Shown here: positions 35,141 to 44,146 of the stretch, piece after piece
Layout of the letters: each line of letters begins with the position of its first letter
Numbering within the stretch: position 1 is the stretch's first letter
Origin: Candidatus Bathyarchaeota archaeon
Lineage (GTDB): Archaea > Thermoproteota > Bathyarchaeia > Bathyarchaeales > Bathycorpusculaceae
Length of the DNA: 64,000 nt
Assembly: GCA_003151735.1 (NCBI GenBank)
Contig: PLYI01000106.1
Location: 1 to 64,000 of the forward strand
Reading direction: 5' to 3'
Made by a program: the position numbers and the translations under genes
The notes under the pieces: model-generated
The model's input: the letters and a program-made list of their open reading frames with translations, nothing else
What the model was told of the DNA's origin: nothing
The model's database searches: none

Positions 35141-35458
35141 TTGAGCAAAAAAACTTCAACCAACAAAAAACCCATGGGATTTGGCAATACTTCCAGAAGG
35201 TTCACCCAATCAGAAAGACGTGCAAGGGGTAGCTTAGTCAAGGACCGTTTTGCATTTGAACAGGCCATGCAAGGGCACGACTGCCAAAAAATTCGGGAAG
35301 GCGGAGATTTTGTGGTTCAGAAGCGGGATTTCTTTGGAGAGAAAGTTGGCGAGGCTACAACTTATGAGGTTAAGACGGTCAACTCTAAGTTAACTGAGGC
35401 GCAGGAAAAAAGGCAGCGGCAACTGGGAAGAAACCGCTACAAAATCGCTAGGTATTAG
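35141..35458 (+). CDS. Mini PD-(D/E)XK nuclease-like protein
   Basis: 105 residues from TTG. A basic start is followed by a helix with Glu40, then GGDFVVQKRD (Asp56), YEVKT (Glu76, Lys78) and LTEAQEKRQRQ (Gln88). The D-x(n)-E-x-K spacing with a following Gln helix is that of the PD-(D/E)XK nuclease core in its smallest form. It lies just after the DNA methylase on the same strand, so the two could form a small restriction-modification pair. Cleavage is a guess from motif only; a non-catalytic DNA-binding role is possible. Confidence 0.5.
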   Translation: MSKKTSTNKKPMGFGNTSRRFTQSERRARGSLVKDRFAFEQAMQGHDCQKIREGGDFVVQKRDFFGEKVGEATTYEVKTVNSKLTEAQEKRQRQLGRNRYKIARY

Positions 35459-35952
35459 CAAGTTAACTTTTGATTGCTTTCGTTGACGCTTGGAATCCCT
35501 AAGAGGGGTAGGTTCTGTATTGGCGTTTTTAGCAACCATTAGCATGTTAAAATTCAGTGTGAACCCAAGAAAGCACTAACCTACTCGGTTTTGTTTTATA
35601 AAAAAGCGTTTTCTTGGGTGTTTCACGTTCGGCTAAATCAAATATACTCTTATTTTCTCGCTGCAGGTGTTTCAATCCGCCCTTTCTTGTTTTGCTTCAA
35701 GCAACCCCGCGCCAAAAAGTTTTTTTCAATCAGATGCTCTATGAATGTTTATTAGAGATTCAGTTTAGCTTCATTATGAATAAAAATGTTTATATGCAAG
35801 GTATACGGCTTGTGTTTGTGCTCTTAGAAAAGTTAGTTGACCCTTTTTCGAGTTGGACCTATCCAGCATCGGAGGAAATGAAAAAGTGAAAACACAATTA
35901 ACCAAAACTCACAATCAGCATTATACCTTAAATTTATGGGAGAACTGAAAAC
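35459..35952. other. Upstream region of the RNA polymerase operon
   Basis: 494 bases without a convincing gene. A long inverted repeat, CCCAAGAAAGC at 35564-35574 with GCGTTTTCTTGGG at 35606-35618, encloses an AT-rich loop. This may end transcripts from the methylase side or regulate rpoB. AT-rich promoter-like sequence with ATAAAAATGTTTATA lies near 35780. An open frame at 35614-35889 has no protein-like character. rpoH, which often precedes rpoB in archaea, is not here. Confidence 0.5.
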
Positions 35953-38900
35953 TTGACTAATGTACAAAAAGAAGATATCCATTATCTTTTGAAAACTTTC
36001 TTCAACGAGAAAGGACTAGTTCGCCAGCACCTTGACAGCTACAACGAATTCATCGACCATGGACTCCAAGAAGTCGTGGATGAAGTAGCTGAAATCCCCA
36101 TTGAAGTTCCAGAGAGCCCCTACAAAGTTAAACTTGGCCAAATCTGGGTGATTGACCCACAATCACGCATTACAGGTCCATACGCTACAGAAGTGGATGG
36201 AACAAAACATGAAATTTATCCAATGGAAGCCAGACTACGCAACTTAGCGTATTCCGCACCCATTGCACTTGAAATGACCCCCGTCGTAGATGGACGTGAA
36301 CAGGACACTGAGCTGGTTTACATCGGAAATATTCCTGTTATGCTTAAGAGCAAACTTTGCTTTCTCAGCCAACTTTCTAAAGAAGAACTTATTGCGGCAG
36401 GAGAAGACCCTGATGACCCAGGCGGATACTTTGTTGTTAACGGATCAGAACGTGTTATAGTCGCAATGGAAGACTTGGCGCCTAACCGCGTTATCGTTGA
36501 CATAGATGAAAAAGGCACCTCGCCAGTTTATCAAGCAAAAATCTTCTCAACAACCGTCGGCTTCCGAGCCCGAATAGAACTTAAACTCAAATCAGACGAC
36601 GCAATCTACGTCACAATGCCAGGAGTCCCCACAGAAATCCCATTCGTCGTTATCATGCGCGCATTAACCATGGAAAAAGACAAAGACATCGCCGAATCAG
36701 TCTCCCTTGACAGCGACACCCAAAGCCAACTGTCCGCTTCATTCGAAAAAGCCATCGGCGTAGACACCCCAAGCGATGCCATACTATTCATCGGCAACCG
36801 CGTTGCCCACGGACAAGTCGAAGAATACCGACTTCAAAAAGCAGAAACCGCCCTAGACAAAAACTTCCTACCACACTTGGGAAGAAGCGATAAAAACCGC
36901 AAAGACAAAGCCATATTCCTAGGAGAAATGGCTTACCGAGTAATCCAACTGAAAACAGGCAGAAGGCAACCAGACGACAAAGACCATTTCAAAAACAAAC
37001 GTCTACGACTTGGTGGTCCATTGCTCGCTGACCTCTTCCGCGTCTCATTCCGCAATTTAACACGAGACATAAAATACCAGCTTGAACGCATCGGAGTTAA
37101 AGGCCCAATCATAACCGTCTCAGCCGCAGTGCGCCCAGGAATCATAACTGAACGTTTTCAGCATGCGTTGGCAACGGGTAACTGGGGCAGAGGCAGAGTC
37201 GGAATCACGCAGCTCCTTGACCGAACAAACTACATCTCAACCCTCAGCCACCTACGCAGGCTACAATCACCACTCAGCAGAAGCCAACCTAACTTCGAAG
37301 CCCGAGACTTACACCCAACCCACTGGGGACGCTTATGCCCCAACGAAACCCCTGAAGGCTCAAACTGCGGGCTCGTAAAAAACCTCGCGTTATCAGCCTC
37401 CATCGCCGTAGGCGTGAACCCAGACAAAATAAAGCAACTGCTCTTTGAAATGGGCACTGTACCAGCATACGAAGCCTCAATTGACCTGCGTATTTCAGGT
37501 GCTAAAGTCTTCGTTGACGGCAACATCATCGGCTACTGCAACAACCCACAGGAAATGGTGCAGTCCTTCCGCCAGAAAAGGCGAGCAGGCGAAATATCCA
37601 CAGAAGCCAACGTAACTTACTTCTCTAAAGCTCAAACTGAAACCGAAGAAGTCCACGCAAACTGCGACGAAGGCAGAGTCAGACGACCACTAATAATCGT
37701 AGAAAACGGCGCTTCAAAAATAGGTTCAAAGCATTTCGAAAAAATCGGACTCGGTGAATGGACTTGGGAGGACCTTGTCAAAAACGGTTTAGTTGAGTAT
37801 TTAGATGCTGAAGAAGAAGAAAATGCTTTCATTGCGCTCACTTTCGACGCAATTGAACCGACAAATACCCATGTGGAAATTGCCACCTTTACAATCCTTG
37901 GAATTTGCGCTTCAACCATTCCATATCCAGAACACAACCAGTCACCAAGAAATTCGTACCAAGCAGCAATGGCTAAACAGGCGCTCGGAGTTTACAGCAC
38001 AAACTTCCATCACCGCGTTGACTCACGATCACACATACTGCACTACCCACAAGTTCCAATGGTTCAAACCGAAAACATGGATGTCATGGGCTACAAACAA
38101 CGCCCAACGGGACAAAACTGCGTTGTCGCTGTGCTCAGCTTTGAAGGCTACAACATGGAAGACGCCATCATCTTCAACAAAGCATCCGTCGAACGCGGCT
38201 TAGCCAGATCAACCTTCTACCGAATCTACGAAGCAGAATGCCGCCAATACCTCGGAGGCTTAAAAGATAAATTCACTGTTCCAGAACCAGGCACCCGCGG
38301 TTACCGAGGCGAACAATATTACCGTTTACTTGAACCTGACGGAATAATCAGCTTAGAATCGCAGGTTGTCGGCGGAGACGTCTTAATTGGCAGAATCAGT
38401 CCACCAAGATTCCTTGAAGAATACAAAGAATTCGAAGTTAAAGGACCCTCAATGCGTGACACATCCGTAGACATGAGACCATCCGAAACAGGAATCGTCG
38501 ATGGCATCTTCATCACAATGTCAGGCGAAGGAAGCCAACTCGTTAAAGTCCGCGTAAGAGACCAAAGAGTTCCAGAATTAGGCGATAAATTCGCCAGTCG
38601 CCATGGACAAAAAGGAGTTATCGGCTTAATCGTTCCCCAAGAAGACTTGCCCTTCACAGACGACGGCATAGTCCCAGACTTAATAATCAATCCACACGCT
38701 ATCCCCTCAAGAATGACCATTGGACAATTCATCGAATCACTCTCAGGCAAAGCAGCATGTGCAAGAGGCAAACCAGGCGACGGAACACCCTTCTCAAACG
38801 AAGGACCAGATGAAGTTCGCAAAAACCTAGTAAAACTAGGCTTCAGCCAAACCGGCAGCGAAGTATTCTACAACGGTACAACAGGCGAAAAATTTGTTGC

Positions 38901-39318
38901 AGACGTCTTCGTTGGAATCGTTTACTACCAGAAACTTCACCACATGGTTGCTGACAAAATCCACGCCAGAGCCCGTGGTCAAGTACAAATGCTTACCCGC
39001 CAGCCAACTGAAGGTCGCGCAAGAGGTGGTGGTCTACGGTTCGGAGAAATGGAACGAGACTGCCTCATTGGACACGGAGCCGCTATGCTGCTAAGAGATA
39101 GGCTGCTGGAAGAATCTGACAAGTACACGCTCTACATCTGCGAGGCTTGTGGTCAAATCGCTTATTTCGATATGAAGCAAAGGCGTTATGTCTGCAAGAT
39201 ATGCGACGAGAAAGCAAAGATTTCACCGGTAATTGTGTCTTACGCTTTCAAACTTCTGCTGCAAGAACTGCAGAGCTTATGCATTACACCAAAATTAAGA
39301 CTAAAGGAGAAGGCATAA
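35953..39318 (+). CDS. rpoB: DNA-directed RNA polymerase subunit B (unsplit)
   Basis: 1121 residues, the whole B subunit in one chain as in most TACK archaea. TTG start with GGGAG ten bases upstream. Blocks seen: RVSFRNLTRDIKYQ, NWGRGRVGITQLLDRTNY, SHLRRLQSPL, HWGRLCPNETPEGSNCGLVKNLAL, YKQRPTGQNCVVAV, GYNMEDAIIFNK, GDKFASRHGQKGVIG, GLRFGEMERDCLIGHGA and the C-terminal zinc site CEACG with CKICD. It forms half of the catalytic cleft. First gene of rpoB-rpoA-rpl30e-nusA; rpoA begins one base after its stop. Confidence 0.97.
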   Translation: MTNVQKEDIHYLLKTFFNEKGLVRQHLDSYNEFIDHGLQEVVDEVAEIPIEVPESPYKVKLGQIWVIDPQSRITGPYATEVDGTKHEIYPMEARLRNLAYSAPIALEMTPVVDGREQDTELVYIGNIPVMLKSKLCFLSQLSKEELIAAGEDPDDPGGYFVVNGSERVIVAMEDLAPNRVIVDIDEKGTSPVYQAKIFSTTVGFRARIELKLKSDDAIYVTMPGVPTEIPFVVIMRALTMEKDKDIAESVSLDSDTQSQLSASFEKAIGVDTPSDAILFIGNRVAHGQVEEYRLQKAETALDKNFLPHLGRSDKNRKDKAIFLGEMAYRVIQLKTGRRQPDDKDHFKNKRLRLGGPLLADLFRVSFRNLTRDIKYQLERIGVKGPIITVSAAVRPGIITERFQHALATGNWGRGRVGITQLLDRTNYISTLSHLRRLQSPLSRSQPNFEARDLHPTHWGRLCPNETPEGSNCGLVKNLALSASIAVGVNPDKIKQLLFEMGTVPAYEASIDLRISGAKVFVDGNIIGYCNNPQEMVQSFRQKRRAGEISTEANVTYFSKAQTETEEVHANCDEGRVRRPLIIVENGASKIGSKHFEKIGLGEWTWEDLVKNGLVEYLDAEEEENAFIALTFDAIEPTNTHVEIATFTILGICASTIPYPEHNQSPRNSYQAAMAKQALGVYSTNFHHRVDSRSHILHYPQVPMVQTENMDVMGYKQRPTGQNCVVAVLSFEGYNMEDAIIFNKASVERGLARSTFYRIYEAECRQYLGGLKDKFTVPEPGTRGYRGEQYYRLLEPDGIISLESQVVGGDVLIGRISPPRFLEEYKEFEVKGPSMRDTSVDMRPSETGIVDGIFITMSGEGSQLVKVRVRDQRVPELGDKFASRHGQKGVIGLIVPQEDLPFTDDGIVPDLIINPHAIPSRMTIGQFIESLSGKAACARGKPGDGTPFSNEGPDEVRKNLVKLGFSQTGSEVFYNGTTGEKFVADVFVGIVYYQKLHHMVADKIHARARGQVQMLTRQPTEGRARGGGLRFGEMERDCLIGHGAAMLLRDRLLEESDKYTLYICEACGQIAYFDMKQRRYVCKICDEKAKISPVIVSYAFKLLLQELQSLCITPKLRLKEKA

Positions 39319-39319
39319 C

Positions 39320-42300
39320 ATGTCACAGGAAGAATTGATACACAAAATAGTGGATGAAATCTCATTCGGCTTAATCTCACCTAAAGATCTGCGTAAACAA
39401 TCAGTCGTGGAAATCCAAACGCCAGACACATATGACGAAGACGGCGCACCAATCACAGCGGGCTTAATGGATGGCAGACTAGGCACTCTTGAACCAAGGC
39501 AACGATGCAAAACCTGCGGCAACACAGCTATTCGCTGCCCAGGACATTTCGGACACATCGAACTTGCCGTACCAATCGTCCACATTGAATTTACCAAAAT
39601 TATTTTTGACCTTCTAAAAGCAACTTGCCGCACTTGCGGTCGCATTCTCCTATCAGAAGATGCTTCTAAAAAGGCACGGCAAAGACTTGAACGCTTCAAC
39701 GAGCTTTTAGGTACAATCCCTGATGAAGTTTACAAAGAAATCTTAACTGACATCAAAGCAAAACAATGCCCCTACTGCGCAGCTGCACAATTCAAAATCA
39801 CCTTCGAGAAACCAACAAAGTTCATCGAGCAAACTGAAGCAGGCTCAGAACCCCTAACGCCCAGCATGATCCGGGAAAGACTTGAACGTGTTTCAGACGA
39901 AGACCTGGAAATTCTGGGTTTCAACCCTAAGGTTGCCCGCCCAGAATGGATGGTTCTGCAGGTTCTACCTGTTCCACCAGTTTACGTTCGTCCCTCAATC
40001 ACTTTGGAATCAGGTATACGCTCAGAAGATGACTTAACCCACAAACTCGTAGACATCATCCGCATTAACCAACGCCTAAAAGAAAACATGGAAGCAGGCG
40101 CACCAACCCTCATCATCCAAGACTTATCTGAACTTTTACAGTACCACGTTACCACATACTTCAACAATGAAGCGTCAGGTATTCCGCCAGCACGTCACCG
40201 CAGCGGAAGAGCCCTAAAAACTCTCTCACAACGGTTGAAAGGCAAAGAAGGACGTTTCAGAAGCAACCTCTCAGGCAAACGCGTCGACTTCTCAGCCCGC
40301 ACCGTTATCTCACCTGACCCTAACCTTGACATAAACGAAGTCGGTGTTCCACAAGACGTCGCCATGCGACTATCTGTTCCCGAAAAGGTAACGGCTTGGA
40401 ACATAGAAGAAATGAAAAAGTTTGTGATTAACGGTCCAGAAAACTATCCAGGTGCTCTCTACATTATCCGCCCAGACGGAAAACGCATCAGACTTGAATT
40501 CGTAGTTGACCGCACAAAAATCGCGGAAGCCGTCGAATTAGGATTCGTAGTTGAACGCCACCTCAAAAACGGCGACATAGCTATCTTTAATCGACAGCCT
40601 TCGCTTCACCGCATGTCCATCATGGCGCACTACGTCAAGGTTTTACCGTATAAGACTTTCCGATTGCACCTTTGTGTTTGTCCGCCTTACAACGCTGACT
40701 TTGATGGCGACGAAATGAACCTGCACGTTCCACAGAGCGAAGAAGCCCGAACCGAAAGCTTGTTGCTTATGCAGGTTCAAGACCAAATTCTCTCGCCCAG
40801 ATTCGGCGGACCAATCATCGGCGCCATCAGAGACTTCATCACAAGCGCTTACTACTTCACCAAAAAAAGCAACTATCTGACCAGAAGCCAAGTCAACAGG
40901 CTGCTAACAACGACAGGATACACTGGGCCAGTACCTGAACCAGAAATCAAAGAGCCAGTGCCCATGTGGTCAGGTAAACAAATCTTCAGTCTTTATCTGC
41001 CAAAAACGCTCAATTACTCTTTGAAAGCTAACATTTGCCAAGGTTGCACCAAGTGCGAAGAAGAAGAATGCAAACACGACGCCTACGTCGTGGTTAAGAA
41101 CGGCCAGTTGATTTCAGGAATTATTGACCGCCGCTCTATCGGTTCTGAGCAGTCGGAGAGTTTACTTCACAGAATAATCAAAGATTACGGCACCCAAGCA
41201 GGACGCAAATTCCTTAACGATATCACTCACCTGCTAAAACTATTCATTTCCATGCGAGGTTTCAGCTACACCTACGACGAACTTGTCCTCTCACCAAAAG
41301 CCCGCAACCGAATGGCAAAGACAATGGATCGCATCCAAAAGAAAATCGACGAACACATCGAAAACTTCCGTAACGGAACCCTCCCACGTTTGCCAGGACA
41401 AACCCTTGAAGAATCCTTCGAAATCTATGTTATGCATGAACTTGCAGTTGCCCGAGATGAATCAGGCAAAATAGCAGACGAAGACTTCACACTGGAAAAC
41501 GCTGGCATCGTCATGACAAGAGCAGGTGCAAGAGGATCAAGCTTAAACATTGGTCAAATGGCAGCTTGCGTTGGGCAACAATCAGTCCGAGGCAAACGTA
41601 TCCTACGAGGCTACGCTGGAAGAGCTCTGCCGCACTTCGTTGATGGCGACCCAAGCCCAAGAGCAAGAGGTTTCGTCTATAACTCTTACCAGTCGGGGCT
41701 TGACGCGATTGAATTCTTCTTCCACGCTATGGGTGGCAGAGAAGGTCTAGTCGACACAGCCGTGCGCACACAACAAAGCGGTTACATGCAAAGACGATTA
41801 ATCAACGCCTTAGAACACATACGCTTAGAATACGACAGCACCGTACGAGACTCTGCTGGAGACATCATCCAATTTAGGTACGGCGAAGACGGTGTAGACC
41901 CAGCCAAAAGTGACCACGGCAAAGCAGTCAACGTCAACCGACTAATCGAACAAATAAAACTCGGCGAAGAAAAAGGCGAATTGGCCTCCGCAGAGCACAT
42001 TAAAAAGCAGCTTAAGAACGTAGAAAACCAGTTAACACCCATCCTGTTAAACCAGCTTAAACAGAACTTTGCAAAGAACAAACTTACCACCAAGAGCGTA
42101 ACGAAAGCGGCAACACAGACAGCTGAACAGTACAAGCGTGCATTGATGGAGCCAGGGGAAGCAGTTGGAATCGTTGCAGCCCAATCAATCGGTGAACCGG
42201 GCACCCAGATGACTCTTAGAACCTTCCATTACGCTGGTGTCAAAGAACAAAACGTCACCTTAGGTTTACCACGACTGATCGAAATCGTTGACGCACGCAG

Positions 42301-43153
42301 AATCCCCTCAACGCCAATCATGACTATCTACCTGAAAGGCGAACATGCAAAGAGCAAAGAAGGCGCAGTTGAAGTTGCCCGTAACATCATTTACACTTCC
42401 GTTGAAAACTTGGCTTCAGCAATCTACGAAGACCCTGTTCGCGAAGAAATAATCGTTGAATTAAACAAACAGATGATGGATGACAGAGCCATAACGATGG
42501 ATGAACTTAAAGATCGGATGGAACTGCAAAACGCAACCGTGACAATAACTGAAACAACAGTTGAGATTAAACCTAAGAAAGCTGAACAACTCAAACGGAT
42601 GTTAGCCAAAATTCCAGGTTACCAAGTTAAAGGTGTCCCAGACATTAAACGTGTCCTTGTCACTGAAGAAAGCGGCGAATGGGTAATACGCACTGACGGC
42701 TCAAACCTGTCTAAAGTCTTAGAAGTCATAGGCGTTGATACTTCACGAACAACCACCAACAACATCCATGAAATCGCTAAAACCCTCGGCGTAGAAGCTT
42801 CAAGAAACGCACTTGTCCACGAAGCAAAAGGTGTTTTGGAAGACCAAGGCTTAGATGTCGACGTAAGACACGTAATGCTCGTTGCAGACATGATGACTAC
42901 AACTGGCGATGTGCAGCAAATCGGCAGACACGGAATCAGCGGCAAAAAAGCCAGTGTCCTCGCGCGCGCCGCATTCGAAATCACTGTACCAAACATTGTT
43001 GAGGCAGCTGTGAAAGGTGAAAGTGATCCTCTCGCTGGTGTAACAGAAAACGTTATAGTTGGGCAATCAATACCAATCGGCACAGGCTTAGTTGAATTGT
43101 ACATGTCCACTTTCGAAACGCAAGAAAAAGATGGAGGAAAAACAGAAGCATGA
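39320..43153 (+). CDS. rpoA: DNA-directed RNA polymerase subunit A, fused A'-A''
   Basis: 1277 residues, with A' and A'' in one chain. In most archaea they are separate genes; unsplit RpoA is known in Thaumarchaeota, Korarchaeota and some relatives. A' part: zinc sites CKTCGNTAIRCPGHFGH and CRTCG, NADFDGDEMNLHVPQ with the three magnesium-binding Asp. A'' part from about residue 930: EPGEAVGIVAAQSIGEPGTQMTLRTFHYAG, LGLPRLIEIVDARR. The junction between them is a charged helical linker (QLKNVENQLTPILLNQLKQ). The stop overlaps rpl30e by ATGA. Confidence 0.97.
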   Translation: MSQEELIHKIVDEISFGLISPKDLRKQSVVEIQTPDTYDEDGAPITAGLMDGRLGTLEPRQRCKTCGNTAIRCPGHFGHIELAVPIVHIEFTKIIFDLLKATCRTCGRILLSEDASKKARQRLERFNELLGTIPDEVYKEILTDIKAKQCPYCAAAQFKITFEKPTKFIEQTEAGSEPLTPSMIRERLERVSDEDLEILGFNPKVARPEWMVLQVLPVPPVYVRPSITLESGIRSEDDLTHKLVDIIRINQRLKENMEAGAPTLIIQDLSELLQYHVTTYFNNEASGIPPARHRSGRALKTLSQRLKGKEGRFRSNLSGKRVDFSARTVISPDPNLDINEVGVPQDVAMRLSVPEKVTAWNIEEMKKFVINGPENYPGALYIIRPDGKRIRLEFVVDRTKIAEAVELGFVVERHLKNGDIAIFNRQPSLHRMSIMAHYVKVLPYKTFRLHLCVCPPYNADFDGDEMNLHVPQSEEARTESLLLMQVQDQILSPRFGGPIIGAIRDFITSAYYFTKKSNYLTRSQVNRLLTTTGYTGPVPEPEIKEPVPMWSGKQIFSLYLPKTLNYSLKANICQGCTKCEEEECKHDAYVVVKNGQLISGIIDRRSIGSEQSESLLHRIIKDYGTQAGRKFLNDITHLLKLFISMRGFSYTYDELVLSPKARNRMAKTMDRIQKKIDEHIENFRNGTLPRLPGQTLEESFEIYVMHELAVARDESGKIADEDFTLENAGIVMTRAGARGSSLNIGQMAACVGQQSVRGKRILRGYAGRALPHFVDGDPSPRARGFVYNSYQSGLDAIEFFFHAMGGREGLVDTAVRTQQSGYMQRRLINALEHIRLEYDSTVRDSAGDIIQFRYGEDGVDPAKSDHGKAVNVNRLIEQIKLGEEKGELASAEHIKKQLKNVENQLTPILLNQLKQNFAKNKLTTKSVTKAATQTAEQYKRALMEPGEAVGIVAAQSIGEPGTQMTLRTFHYAGVKEQNVTLGLPRLIEIVDARRIPSTPIMTIYLKGEHAKSKEGAVEVARNIIYTSVENLASAIYEDPVREEIIVELNKQMMDDRAITMDELKDRMELQNATVTITETTVEIKPKKAEQLKRMLAKIPGYQVKGVPDIKRVLVTEESGEWVIRTDGSNLSKVLEVIGVDTSRTTTNNIHEIAKTLGVEASRNALVHEAKGVLEDQGLDVDVRHVMLVADMMTTTGDVQQIGRHGISGKKASVLARAAFEITVPNIVEAAVKGESDPLAGVTENVIVGQSIPIGTGLVELYMSTFETQEKDGGKTEA

Positions 43154-43467
43154 TAGACATAGATAAAGCATTAGCGTCGGCAGTGAAAACAGGTAAGGTT
43201 TCCTTTGGAACCAATGTTGCATTGCAAAACGCCAAAACAGGCAAAGCTAAGATAATAGTTTTAGCCACAAACTGTCCAAAAGACATAAAAGAACAAATAG
43301 AATACTATGGAGAAATCTCTAAAGTCCCCGTTATAACCTACAAAGGTGGATCAATGGATTTAGCTGAAGTCTGCAAAAAGCTCTTCATTATATCAGCCTT
43401 AAGCATCCGCGAAACAGGGGACTCAGACATTCTCAAAGTAACCGAGGAAACTCAGGTTCAAGAATAA
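43150..43467 (+). CDS. rpl30e: Ribosomal protein L30e
   Basis: 105 residues with the L7Ae/L30e fold: KALASAVKTGKVSFGTNVAL, AKIIVLATNCPKD, YYGEISKVPVITYKG, and a C-terminal ALSI segment. In archaea this gene regularly sits between rpoA and nusA. It binds rRNA kink turns. Starts in an ATGA overlap with rpoA. Confidence 0.92.
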   Translation: MIDIDKALASAVKTGKVSFGTNVALQNAKTGKAKIIVLATNCPKDIKEQIEYYGEISKVPVITYKGGSMDLAEVCKKLFIISALSIRETGDSDILKVTEETQVQE

Positions 43468-43486
43468 AAAAAATGGAGGAAAAAAA

Positions 43487-43924
43487 ATAACAACTGGCAT
43501 AAAAATTACCTGCGACGAAATGCGATACATTGCCTTATTTGAAAGCATCAGCGGCGCCAGCGTAAAAGACTGCATTGTCGACGAAGTAGAGCAGCGAGCA
43601 ATATTCATTGTCAACCAAGGCCAAGTAGGCGTTGCCATCGGCAAGGGCGGACGAAACATCCATACCCTTGAACGAATGACAGGCAAAAAACACGAAATCA
43701 TCGAGTACAGCGAAGATCCAGCAACATTCATGAAAAACGCACTGAAACCCGCAGCAGTCAGAGAGATACGCGTCACCGAAAGAACAGATGGCAAAAAAAT
43801 GGCAGTCATAACCGTAAACCCCAAAGATAAGGGCGTCGCTATAGGTAAGAACGGCAAGAACGCCGAACGTTTGCGCTTTTTGGCAAAACGATATTTCGAC
43901 ATTCAGAACGTCAGCATCTCCTAA
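43487..43924 (+). CDS. nusA: Archaeal NusA-like KH-domain factor, candidate ATA start
   Basis: About 145 residues, the family length, with two KH domains: GQVGVAIGKGGRNIHTLERM and KDKGVAIGKNGKNAERLRFLA. The first in-frame ATG is at 43520, but that would remove the conserved start I-x-x-T-x-x-E-M-R-Y, present here as IKITCDEMRYIALFE. GGAGG at 43475-43479 lies seven bases before an in-frame ATA at 43487, which gives the full protein. Alternatively one A is missing from an eight-A run and the ATG at 43473 is the start. It acts in transcription elongation/termination. After it, the usual rps12-rps7 genes are absent. Confidence 0.88.
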   Translation: MTTGIKITCDEMRYIALFESISGASVKDCIVDEVEQRAIFIVNQGQVGVAIGKGGRNIHTLERMTGKKHEIIEYSEDPATFMKNALKPAAVREIRVTERTDGKKMAVITVNPKDKGVAIGKNGKNAERLRFLAKRYFDIQNVSIS

Positions 43925-44080
43925 GTAGTCCGTAATTGGCTATTAGGCGATGAAAACGTCGCTGATTCATCCTATATTGTTCAACCAAATTCTAATAGTA
44001 CGGAACATGTTGTTCCATTCAGTTCTGACCATCAAAAACGTATGTTGTGATTGTTAGTCAAGAAATTTTTACTAAAATCA

Positions 44081-44096
44081 GTCAATAAACCTTGAC
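44081..44096. promoter_or_regulatory. Palindromic operator-like site GTCAA-N6-TTGAC
   Basis: GTCAATAAACCTTGAC, 50 bases before the ATG of the broken surface-protein gene. A weaker half match lies at 44057-44072. The same palindrome occurs at 51361, 51395 and 54715. Confidence 0.5.
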
Positions 44097-44146
44097 GATA
44101 ATCCTTTAATTGCCTTCCAAGGTTCAGAGGCTAGTGGTGAAAACGG

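Noticed and set aside
35614-35889. 91-codon frame before rpoB
   Set aside because: Composition is not protein-like, no ribosome site, and it covers promoter-like sequence.
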